From an uncultured Clostridia bacterium (GTDB taxonomy: Bacteria > Bacillota > Clostridia > Peptostreptococcales > Acidaminobacteraceae): DNA of 24,543 bases. Positions 1 through 6,881 of the stretch are shown here, piece after piece (the first letter of the stretch is position 1; every line of letters begins with the position of its first letter). The position numbers were made by a program, and so were the translations under genes. The DNA is taken from contig CAMFGQ010000006.1 of the NCBI GenBank assembly GCA_945950065.1, positions 1 through 24,543 on the forward strand, given 5' to 3'. The notes beneath the pieces were generated by a model. The model saw only the letters and a list, made by a program, of their open reading frames with translations, was not told where the DNA came from and made no database searches.

Positions 1-33
1 TCCATGCACAAGCAAGTATGTTACAGTAATTTT

Positions 34-42
34 ATTATACCA
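34..42 (-). promoter_or_regulatory. possible leftward extended -10 element
   Basis: On the minus strand this reads TGGTATAAT, an extended -10 box that would drive transcription out of the left edge of the window. No good -35 hexamer is present 17 bases upstream, so it rests on the -10 alone. Confidence 0.3.
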
Positions 43-123
43 TAAAAATGAAACTGTTTTTCTAGATGGCTTTAGAAAGATGGAAAGAGAATCTACAGAA
101 TCATTGAACAATTCATTAAAAAC

Positions 124-152
124 TTGTTAAATACTTGATTCGGTGGTAAAAT
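124..152 (+). promoter_or_regulatory. candidate promoter for the SPFH/zinc-ribbon/TPM operon
   Basis: TTGTTA at 124-129 and TAAAAT at 147-152 are separated by 17 bases, a plausible sigma-A-type promoter about 45 bases before the first gene of the operon. The rest of the 198-base left margin is AT-rich and holds no gene I can support. Confidence 0.4.
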
Positions 153-198
153 GGAGATGATAAGAATTACGCAATTATTGGCTCTGAGGAGGTAGAAA

Positions 199-1461
199 AT
201 GGGCTTAATTCAAGCATTAACCACAGCTGTAGGAACAGGTCTTGCCGATCAATGGCTGGAGACAATAGAACCAGCGGATGTTAGCGAAGGAGTCGTCTTT
301 ACACCGGGTGTTCTACTCAAGCGCGGACGACGTGGAAGCAACACAAAACACACAGTAGATGTTATTTCTAATGGATCCATTATCCATGTGCCAGAAAACC
401 AATGTGCTCTCCTTGTCGACGGTGGTGCCATTGTTGACTTTACTGCCGAGCCAGGAATGTACGAAGTGAAGAACTCCTCAGCACCTTCTGTGATGACGGG
501 GAGTTTAGGAGCATCTGTAAAGGAAACCTTTAATCGTTTCCGCTTTGGTGGCGATACCCCTCTTCGTCAACAAGTATTTTACGTTAATCTACAAGAAATG
601 AAGGGAATTAAATTTGGAACGAAAAACCCCATCAATTATTTTGATGAGTTTTATAATTCTGAACTTTTCCTTCGTGCACATGGTGCCTATACCATGAAGA
701 TTGTTGATCCCATCCTCTTCTATAAAGAAGTCATTCCAAAGGGTGGGGGTGTCATTACCATGGATGAAATTGCTCAGGAGTATATGTCCGAATTCCTTGA
801 AGCATTGCAGACCTCTATCAACCAAATGTCAGCAGATGGGATTCGTATTTCCTATGTGACCTCGCGTAGTGGGGAGTTAGGCAAATACATGTCTAATGTT
901 CTGGATGAAAAATGGGAAAAGCTACGTGGAATGGACATTCAATCTGTAGGGATTGCAAGCATCTCCTATGATGATGAATCAAAAGACCTCATCAATATGC
1001 GTAATCGCGGTGCCATGCTTGGCGATGCTTCCATTCGTGAGGGCTATGTTCAAGGCTCCATTGCTAGAGGTATTGAAGCTGCTGGTAGCAATGAGTCTGG
1101 AGCAATGGGCTCCTTTATGGGTGTAGGTATGGGTATGCATGCAGGCGGTGGCTTTATGGGTCAAGCTTCCCAGACAAATCAGGCTCAAATTGAGCGTGAA
1201 GCCATGGAAGCTCAAATGAAAGCACAGCAAGAAGAGATTGAACGTCTTCGTGCTGGTGGAGTTCAAGCTCCAATAGAAGGTACCCCTGCACCAGAAAGTG
1301 CACAAGGCTGGACCTGTGAGAATGGGCATAGTGGAAATGAAGGTAACTTCTGCAGTGAGTGTGGTGCGAAGAAGCCAGAAGGACCTGCCTTCTGTACCAA
1401 TTGTGGGCACAAATTTGATGGAGAAAAACCTAAATTCTGTCCTGAATGTGGTCAACAATAG
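199..1461 (+). CDS. ydjI: SPFH/Band 7 protein with C-terminal zinc ribbons (YdjI-like)
   Basis: Stomatin-like membrane scaffold of the 'virion core protein'/YdjI group. The N-terminus (MGLIQAL..., ADQW) and the FTGSLG/ETF...RFRFGGDT region match the family. The SPFH domain spans roughly residues 45-270, followed by a Gly/Met-rich stretch and a Gln/Glu-rich helix (about 325-355). The last 50 residues carry two Cys4-type zinc ribbons (CENGH...CSECG and CTNCG...CPECG). There is no N-terminal transmembrane segment, so membrane attachment probably needs partner proteins. The start has a strong GAGGAGGT site. It leads a three-gene operon, 12 bases before the YdjG-like gene. In Bacillus subtilis, YdjI is reported to work with YdjG and YdjH in recruiting PspA under membrane stress; a similar role here is inference, and no pspA is in the window. 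Confidence 0.88.
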   Translation: MGLIQALTTAVGTGLADQWLETIEPADVSEGVVFTPGVLLKRGRRGSNTKHTVDVISNGSIIHVPENQCALLVDGGAIVDFTAEPGMYEVKNSSAPSVMTGSLGASVKETFNRFRFGGDTPLRQQVFYVNLQEMKGIKFGTKNPINYFDEFYNSELFLRAHGAYTMKIVDPILFYKEVIPKGGGVITMDEIAQEYMSEFLEALQTSINQMSADGIRISYVTSRSGELGKYMSNVLDEKWEKLRGMDIQSVGIASISYDDESKDLINMRNRGAMLGDASIREGYVQGSIARGIEAAGSNESGAMGSFMGVGMGMHAGGGFMGQASQTNQAQIEREAMEAQMKAQQEEIERLRAGGVQAPIEGTPAPESAQGWTCENGHSGNEGNFCSECGAKKPEGPAFCTNCGHKFDGEKPKFCPECGQQ

Positions 1462-1473
1462 TAGGAGGTTAGC

Positions 1474-2514
1474 ATGTCTCTACAAAACTATAAATGCCCT
1501 TCTTGTGGTGCATCCATCCTGTACGATCCTTCATTGGACAAGGGGAAGTGTGATTATTGTGGAAGTGAATTCACACTGGAAGAATTGGAAGCCCATGTGA
1601 AGGAACATAGTGAGGAGGAGACAAAAGAAAGGGAAGTCCAGGAAGAACTCCAGGGATATACCTGTGATAACTGTGGAGCTGAGGTGGTGACGGATACCAC
1701 CACCTCCTCTACTTTTTGTTATTACTGCCATAGCCCGGTCATCGTGAAACCCCAAGTTATGGGGGAGTTTAGGCCGGATTATATTCTGCCCTTTGCCATC
1801 GATAAAAAGAAGGCACAGGAAATCTTTCTAAACTGGGCGCGATCTCAAACTTATGTTCCTCGTAGTTTCACCGATAGTTCACAGCTGGAGAAAATTACTG
1901 GCGTCTATCTACCCTACTGGTTTGCTGATGCCCAGATCAATGTGGATGTACAAGGTAAGGGCACGATAACGAAAGTGTATACTAGGGGTGATACCGAGTA
2001 TACAGAACACAATGACTATGCCATCGACCTCCAAGGCGACTTTGAGATTGAACATATTCCTGAGCTTGCTTTCACACAAATAGACAGAGAGCTGGTAAAG
2101 AGTATTGATGATTTCTCTGGAGCAGAACTTCGTGACTTCAATATGCTTTATCTCTCAGGTTTTTTCTCTGAGCGCTACGATATACCCAAGGATGCGGTCA
2201 ATGCAAGCCTAGAACGACAGGCTCAGCAATATGCTGAAGACTATGTTGCCAGTCATCTAACGAGCTATGATTCAGTCTCCAGAGATGTCAATCAAGTTGA
2301 CTCCCATGTGAAGAAGATTTCTTATGTGCTTCTTCCCACATGGATTTTGACCTATCAATATCTCGGTAAGAACTACGTCTATATGCTCAATGGCCAAAAT
2401 GGTCTAGCCTATGGTGAACTACCTGTTGATCGTGGAAAACTCGCCATCCGTAGTGGACTGATTTTCCTGATCATCCTAGTGCTTATGCTTATAGGAGGTA
2501 AATTCATATGGTAA
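1474..2514 (+). CDS. ydjG: zinc-ribbon membrane protein (YdjG-like)
   Basis: A 346-residue protein with two N-terminal zinc ribbons: CPSCG...CDYCG at about residues 8-30 and CDNCGAE...CYYCHSP at about 64-86. A conserved middle region follows (LPFAIDKKKA, then GVYLPYWF), and a single C-terminal transmembrane helix lies at about 325-343. This is the architecture and length of B. subtilis YdjG (about 340 residues), often annotated as TFIIB-type zinc ribbon protein. Orientation is probably cytosolic domain plus membrane anchor. The start follows GTAGGAGGT. Its stop overlaps the start of the next gene (shared bases 2508-2514), so translation is coupled. Role: likely membrane anchor for the SPFH protein encoded just upstream (by analogy). 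Confidence 0.82.
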   Translation: MSLQNYKCPSCGASILYDPSLDKGKCDYCGSEFTLEELEAHVKEHSEEETKEREVQEELQGYTCDNCGAEVVTDTTTSSTFCYYCHSPVIVKPQVMGEFRPDYILPFAIDKKKAQEIFLNWARSQTYVPRSFTDSSQLEKITGVYLPYWFADAQINVDVQGKGTITKVYTRGDTEYTEHNDYAIDLQGDFEIEHIPELAFTQIDRELVKSIDDFSGAELRDFNMLYLSGFFSERYDIPKDAVNASLERQAQQYAEDYVASHLTSYDSVSRDVNQVDSHVKKISYVLLPTWILTYQYLGKNYVYMLNGQNGLAYGELPVDRGKLAIRSGLIFLIILVLMLIGGKFIW

Positions 2515-3788
2515 AACGCATTTGTATCCTCCTAACCTTTCTCCTTCTTGTGGTTCCCCTTTCTTTTGGTGCGGAAGATCATCTGCTTGACGAAGGAGGG
2601 TATTTTACGGAGGAAGAACGACAAGAAGTTCAAGAGGTTTTCGATGCTCTCATGAAAGACCATCAAATCCAAGGAGTTGCTGCTTTTCTTGAAACCGATC
2701 GAGTCTTGCAACTAAACGAGTTTTTAGATTTGTTTCTCAGCAAATATCCAGGTAACGAAGAGCGCATCATTGTTTTTGCCTACAGTAGCTATGATGAAAA
2801 CTTCTTTGCATTTAGTAAGGGAACTCCGGGTTTGGGTTCCGAGCAACATCAGATCATTCTAAACGAGCTGTCACAAGCTGATCTAGGTTCAAGAGGAGTA
2901 AGCTATCTAAAAGCTTATTTTGAACGAGCCAGATCCTATCTAGAGACAGAACCAAAGGAAGCTGATGCTCTCCCGCTTCCAGGCAGTGATCCTGCCCCTG
3001 AAGAGGAAATAGCGACAACAGAAGAAGTCCTAGAAACCGAGCAAGAGAATCAAGCTAAGGTCTTTCTCCAAGATCATGCAAATCTTTGGACTGAGGAAGA
3101 AAGAGCAAAACTCTTGGAGAAGGCAGAAAACATTTCTATAAAAGAAGATGTTGCCATCCTTCTAGCTACAACAGACAGCAACCCAAATAAAAGTTCAGAA
3201 GCCTATATTGAGGATTTAGCTGAAGAAAAGTTTGGCATTGATACCAATCAGCTTGCCTTCCTCATTGATATGGATCATCGCAAAGTCGAGATCAATACCT
3301 CGGGAAAAGTCATCGATATTTTACACAACAATCGTATTGAAGCCATGCTAGATAACATCTTTGAGTATGGAATGAGTAAACAAAATTACTATAAAGCAGC
3401 CGATGTTCTGTTGGATGATGCAGCCAACTATCTTGAGCAAGGCGTTGCATCGGATTACACAGGAAGAGAAGAACGAAAAGAACCCAATAACATCTCCCCT
3501 CTGGATGGACTGGCAGGGCTTGGTTTGGCAGGCACAGGTGGACTTGGTTTCTTTTCGAGAACCAAAAGACGCTACGCCAAAAAAGCTGCTCCTCTGCACT
3601 TTAGTTATCGAAGCAACATCATTGGTGGCATTAATCCAGCTGAGGGAAGACTGATAAATAGTCGTGTAACCACTCGAATTATCCCTAAAGCATCAAGTGG
3701 TGGAGGGAGTAAAGGTGGTGGAACGGGAAGTACAACCCATCGCTCTAGTTCAGGTGGAACTCGAGGTGGGGGTGGAAGAAGCTTCTAA
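2508..3788 (+). CDS. exported protein with two TPM-like domains (YdjH/YgcG-like)
   Basis: Begins with a signal peptide (about residues 1-22, MVKRICILLTFLLLVVPLSFG). Two related modules follow. The first (about 23-150) opens LLDEGGYFTEEERQEV; the second (about 185-320) opens DHANLWTEEERAKLL and contains ILLATTDSN and INTSGKVIDIL, the TPM-domain pattern. An acidic Pro/Glu linker (about 150-182) joins them. A weak, glycine-rich membrane segment (about 332-350) is followed by basic residues, and the chain ends in a Ser/Gly tail finishing GGGGRSF, characteristic of TPM-domain membrane proteins. At 426 residues it is much longer than YdjH (about 250), consistent with a doubled domain. An AGGAGG site inside the previous gene serves its start. 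Precise biochemical activity is unknown; some TPM proteins are called phosphatases. Confidence 0.8.
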   Translation: MVKRICILLTFLLLVVPLSFGAEDHLLDEGGYFTEEERQEVQEVFDALMKDHQIQGVAAFLETDRVLQLNEFLDLFLSKYPGNEERIIVFAYSSYDENFFAFSKGTPGLGSEQHQIILNELSQADLGSRGVSYLKAYFERARSYLETEPKEADALPLPGSDPAPEEEIATTEEVLETEQENQAKVFLQDHANLWTEEERAKLLEKAENISIKEDVAILLATTDSNPNKSSEAYIEDLAEEKFGIDTNQLAFLIDMDHRKVEINTSGKVIDILHNNRIEAMLDNIFEYGMSKQNYYKAADVLLDDAANYLEQGVASDYTGREERKEPNNISPLDGLAGLGLAGTGGLGFFSRTKRRYAKKAAPLHFSYRSNIIGGINPAEGRLINSRVTTRIIPKASSGGGSKGGGTGSTTHRSSSGGTRGGGGRSF

Positions 3789-3815
3789 CACCAGTCGACC
3801 AATCATGATCGGATT

Positions 3816-3824
3816 TGCTATAAT
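3816..3824 (+). promoter_or_regulatory. extended -10 promoter element upstream of the 3895-5556 operon
   Basis: TGCTATAAT is an ideal extended -10 box. A weak -35 match (TCGACC, 3795-3800) lies 18 bases upstream. Transcription would begin near 3831, only about a dozen bases before the hairpin at 3843-3865. Confidence 0.5.
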
Positions 3825-3842
3825 AAGATGAAGGTATGTTTA

Positions 3843-3870
3843 TGGGGAAAGCAAAGCTTTCCCCACTTTT
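3843..3870 (+). terminator. intrinsic terminator or leader hairpin after the TPM gene
   Basis: A perfect 10-base stem, TGGGGAAAGC / GCTTTCCCCA, with an AAA loop is followed by CTTTT. It can end the 199-3788 operon, but it also lies downstream of the 3816 promoter and upstream of the next gene, so it may act as an attenuator or partial terminator. The short T-run makes it imperfect. Confidence 0.65.
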
Positions 3871-3894
3871 AAAGAAAACAAAGGCGAGGTATTT

Positions 3895-4236
3895 ATGATT
3901 ATTCTTCTTCCTCTGCATATTGTGATTAGCCTATTGCTTTTAGGTTTTGGCTATGGGATCTACATCAAGAAACAATATAAACTCATCAACAGCTACAAAG
4001 AAGCAAAAAGACGCTTTACAGATTTTAATGCCTATGCCAAAGGTGTAGGAGCAGTCGAGTTTTACTCGGGAATCATCAATCTACTCTTCTGTGTGATTTC
4101 TTATTTTTATCCTCCACTACGGCTCTATCTTCTGATCCTTGGTGTCCTTGGTTTTCTTGTTGCTCTAGTGCTTCATGATGTTGCCAGCTTTAAGAAGGAA
4201 AAAGCGTTGCGAAAGAAAGGAAAAAGAAGACGATGA
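3895..4236 (+). CDS. small three-helix membrane protein, function unknown
   Basis: A 113-residue protein with three predicted membrane helices (about 3-22, 52-71 and 75-94) and a very basic C-terminal tail (KKEKALRKKGKRRR). The segment between helices 1 and 2 (LINSYKEAKRRF...AYAKGVG) loosely recalls DUF3784-type small membrane proteins, but I cannot assign it firmly. GGCGAGG precedes the start. The final bases overlap the next start by ATGA, so it is translationally coupled to the DUF1847 gene. Confidence 0.7.
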   Translation: MIILLPLHIVISLLLLGFGYGIYIKKQYKLINSYKEAKRRFTDFNAYAKGVGAVEFYSGIINLLFCVISYFYPPLRLYLLILGVLGFLVALVLHDVASFKKEKALRKKGKRRR

Positions 4237-4841
4237 AATGTGCTACTTGTGGAGCTTTCCAATGCGTCCTGGAGAAGGGAAAAAACTTTAGGGGATGCCC
4301 AACTGAACAAGAAGAGATTCTGGAACAAGCGATAGAAGAACTGAGAAAAGAAGAGAATTATGAGTTCTATCAAACCAGTGCAAAAATAGAAAAGCAAGGC
4401 TATGGTGTATGGCCAAGGGTCAAAGAAACCATGGAATTTGCTAAAACCATGAACTATAAAAAGATTGGCATTGCATTCTGTGCGGGCTTAAAAAAGGAAG
4501 CAGAAATACTCCACCAGATTATTGAAGAGCATGGAATGGAAGCCTACAGCCTGATGTGTAAAACAGGAAGAATGGACAAGTCCCAAATGGGACTTTCGGA
4601 AGAAGACAAACTGCATGAAGGATTTGAGGCCATGTGTAACCCAGTCGCACAGGCTTATTTCCTAAATGAAGTAGCTACCGAGCTGAACATTATTCTAGGC
4701 CTCTGTGTGGGTCATGATGCTTTGTTTAGCAAATACTCCAATGCCTTTGTCACCACACTCGTTGTTAAAGATAGGGTACTTGCCCACAATCCTGTGGGGG
4801 CACTCTATACCCATCACAGTTATTACAGGAGTAAAGTATGA
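4233..4841 (+). CDS. DUF1847 metal-binding protein
   Basis: A 202-residue soluble protein of the DUF1847 family, annotated generally as metal-binding. The N-terminus MKCATCGAFQC...GCP supplies four cysteines (residues 3, 6, 11 and 22), a likely metal site. Later conserved elements include IGIAFCAGLKKEA, CKTGRMD, CNPVAQA, and LGLCVGHDALF, followed by a C-terminal VVKDRVLAHNP segment. Function and substrate of the family are not known to me. Start and stop both overlap neighbours by ATGA, placing it tightly between the small membrane protein and the DNA alkyltransferase. Confidence 0.85.
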   Translation: MKCATCGAFQCVLEKGKNFRGCPTEQEEILEQAIEELRKEENYEFYQTSAKIEKQGYGVWPRVKETMEFAKTMNYKKIGIAFCAGLKKEAEILHQIIEEHGMEAYSLMCKTGRMDKSQMGLSEEDKLHEGFEAMCNPVAQAYFLNEVATELNIILGLCVGHDALFSKYSNAFVTTLVVKDRVLAHNPVGALYTHHSYYRSKV

Positions 4842-5284
4842 TGACTTATGTAGATGCTTTCGGTAAACGTTTCTATCTCGTTGAAGAAGATGGAAAACTT
4901 GCTTATTGTGGTACAGAAAAGCCTCCTCAGCAGGAGGAGGGAACCAGTAGGCTTCTTCAGCAAGCAAAGGAAGAACTTGAAGCCTACTTTCAAGGAAGAA
5001 GAAAAGAATTTAGTGTACCTCTACATATAGAGGCTACTCCCTTTAGAAAGAAGGTCTATAAAGAGTTAGCTAAAATCCCCTATGGAGAAGTACTCACCTA
5101 TACAGAACTTGCGCAGAGAGTAGGTAATCAAAAAGCCTCACGAGCAGTAGGCACGGCCATGGCAAAGAATGAATTGATGATCTTTCTTCCCTGCCATCGA
5201 GTGGTTGCTAAGAAAGGCCTAGGTGGCTTTGGTGGAGGACTAGACCTGAAGGTGAAGCTTCTTGAGATGGAGGGAAGAAAATGA
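4838..5284 (+). CDS. ogt: methylated-DNA--protein-cysteine S-methyltransferase
   Basis: Suicide repair enzyme that transfers alkyl groups from O6-alkylguanine (and O4-alkylthymine) in DNA to its own cysteine. The 148 residues contain the complete family pattern: FRKKVYKELAKIPYGEVLTY (residues 69-88), the helix-turn-helix with RAVGTAMAKN (102-111, the Arg finger region), the active-site motif PCHRV with Cys119, and GLGGFGGGLDLKVKLLEMEG toward the end. The length is slightly short for Ogt (about 155-175), with a compact N-terminal domain. The start overlaps the DUF1847 stop and the stop overlaps the following helix-turn-helix gene, both by ATGA. Confidence 0.93.
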   Translation: MMTYVDAFGKRFYLVEEDGKLAYCGTEKPPQQEEGTSRLLQQAKEELEAYFQGRRKEFSVPLHIEATPFRKKVYKELAKIPYGEVLTYTELAQRVGNQKASRAVGTAMAKNELMIFLPCHRVVAKKGLGGFGGGLDLKVKLLEMEGRK

Positions 5285-5556
5285 AAAATGCTAAAAGTTG
5301 GGATGAAGTCCAAAAAAATCATTTTAGTGATGAAGAGATTCAAAGAAGTAGATTGAAAGTTAAACTCATTTCGAGAATAATCAACGAGAGAAAAAAACAA
5401 GGATTAAGCTAAAGGGATTTAGCTAAACAAGCCAGAATAACACAGTCAACATTAGCTAGTATCGAAACACTTGATGCCAATCCAACTTTAGATACATTTT
5501 TGAAGCTTACCAATGCACTTGGCCTTGAGTTGTTAGCTGAAAACAGCCGATCATAA
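5281..5556 (+). pseudogene. HigA-type helix-turn-helix gene broken by an in-frame TAA
   Basis: Reading from the ATG at 5281 gives MKNAKSWDEVQKNHFSDEE...RKKQGLS, then TAA at 5410-5412, then RDLAKQARITQSTLASIE...DTFLKLTNALGLEL in the same frame to a stop at 5554-5556. Joined, the 91 residues form a typical XRE-family antitoxin-like repressor (HigA style). The stop replaces the position that is normally Gln in 'LSQRDLA', so a single CAA-to-TAA change explains it. The cut falls inside the helix-turn-helix, so a 43-residue product should not bind DNA. No toxin gene is adjacent; the upstream neighbour is ogt, overlapping by ATGA. A sequencing error is the main alternative. Confidence 0.82.
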
Positions 5557-5679
5557 TCCGCTATTCAGTACACAAGCCTATGGGTATGAAACCCTTAATT
5601 TTAGATTTATACGACATGTGCAACTGTAGTCTCATGTAGGAGAAAGCACAGATTAGTAAAAAGAGTTCGAAAATGAAAG

Positions 5680-5725
5680 AAAGCGAGTCAAGCTTGGAGT
5701 TATTCCTTGCTTCACTCGCTTTTAC
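5680..5725. terminator. bidirectional intrinsic terminator
   Basis: A long, nearly symmetric hairpin between convergent genes: AAGCGAGT / ACTCGCTT, then AAGC / GCTT, then GGA / TCC, with matched single-base mismatches. It is T-rich on both flanks (TTTTACTTTTA rightward, CTTTCTTTCATTT leftward). It can end both the rightward operon and the leftward YibE/F operon. Between the broken helix-turn-helix gene and this hairpin (5557-5679) I see nothing else. Confidence 0.85.
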
Positions 5726-5749
5726 TTTTAATTGACGACTCTCTTAGTC

Positions 5750-6880
5750 CTACTTTTTACTAGAATACAGCAGTGCTGCAAAGAAAGCCGTAAGGGGCAT
5801 GGTTAGTAGCAGTGCCAGACTTCCTAGTAGTGCTTGGAGTAAGTCCACCACAATAAGTTCTGCATTAAAGAGCAACAAGGTGCTAGAAGAGTGAATCACT
5901 CTCAAAAGCACACTACTAAATGACCCCCCGATGTAAGCTAAAACCAGTGTATTGGTCATGGTTCCCATGATATCTCTTCCGATAGCCAATCCACTCTTGT
6001 AGAGGTCTAAGAAACTCACATGCTGGGCATGAAGCTTAATTTCATACAGAGAGGAAGAGATATCCATGGCCACATCCATCACAGCACCTAAAGCACCAAT
6101 GGTAATCGCCGCGAAGATCAGTGCACGTAGATCAATGGGCGTAACACTATGAAGCCGGTGAAGAGCCAGGGTTGCATCGTCATAGCTTCCTGAAAGATAA
6201 AGGTACTTGGTCATGATTACCGAGAGTAACGCAGCCACTAAGGTACCAAAGACACAGCCAAGAATGGTGGCAAGTGTCTTATCACTCCATCCTGTAATCA
6301 GATAGACTGTGAGGAAGATGCTGTAAAAGACAGTAATCAGCGTCCAAAAGTAAATGTTCTTTCCTTGGAGCACCATAGGGATAAAGATAAAGAAAATCAT
6401 TGCCACTGAAAGAACCAGGCCGATCAGGGAATAGAAGCCCGTCTTTCTACCAAAAATAATGAGCAGGAGGGCAAAGACTCCCCCTACAAGAGCGACCCAA
6501 GGAACACGGTAATAGTTTTCCATGATCCATCGTTCGGGTTGCCCTGGACCACCAGGGAATTTAATGAGCATGACACGATCGCCCACTTCCACAATTCGAT
6601 TGTTGGCCGTCATGGAAGAGATGCTCTGTAGTGCTTCAACCGTTTCGCCTTTGTACTTTGCAAGGAAAGTAATGTCCGTTGAGGAAATTCCACCTTGCGT
6701 ATGCTGGGACAATGACTGATTTTCTTTAATGTCTAGTATTTTTTCTACGACTGCACTTCCGTGTTCGTATTTTTGTCCTGTTAAGAGAAGATCTGTATCC
6801 ACGAGCATACGGTAAAGGACAAAAAGGGTTAGAACTGCTAGAAGCACAGCAATCCATCTTTTTGATTGATCTTTTTCCAT
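5750..6880 (-). CDS. YibE/F family membrane protein
   Basis: A 376-residue polytopic protein of the YibE/F family. An N-terminal helix (about 10-28) is followed by an extracytoplasmic domain of about 100 residues (HGSAVVEKILDIKENQ... to GQPERWIMENYYRVP). About seven further helices span residues 125-370. The family hallmark GALGAVMDVAMDISSSLYEI is present (about 243-262), as is GRDIMGTMTNTLVLAYIGG. The start codon lies one base after the stop of the upstream gene with no clear ribosome binding site, so it is probably translated by coupling. Transport function is presumed from topology; no substrate is established to my knowledge. Confidence 0.88.
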   Translation of the reverse strand: MEKDQSKRWIAVLLAVLTLFVLYRMLVDTDLLLTGQKYEHGSAVVEKILDIKENQSLSQHTQGGISSTDITFLAKYKGETVEALQSISSMTANNRIVEVGDRVMLIKFPGGPGQPERWIMENYYRVPWVALVGGVFALLLIIFGRKTGFYSLIGLVLSVAMIFFIFIPMVLQGKNIYFWTLITVFYSIFLTVYLITGWSDKTLATILGCVFGTLVAALLSVIMTKYLYLSGSYDDATLALHRLHSVTPIDLRALIFAAITIGALGAVMDVAMDISSSLYEIKLHAQHVSFLDLYKSGLAIGRDIMGTMTNTLVLAYIGGSFSSVLLRVIHSSSTLLLFNAELIVVDLLQALLGSLALLLTMPLTAFFAALLYSSKK

Positions 6881-6881
6881 G

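Noticed and set aside
49..74. TGAAAC resembling a sigma-W -35 box upstream of the ydjI-like operon
   Set aside because: The matching CGTA-type -10 is absent at the required spacing; TTTA occupies that place.
979..1458. 159-codon open frame on the minus strand within the SPFH gene
   Set aside because: Translation is low-complexity and unlike any family; the plus-strand frame encodes clear SPFH and zinc-ribbon motifs.
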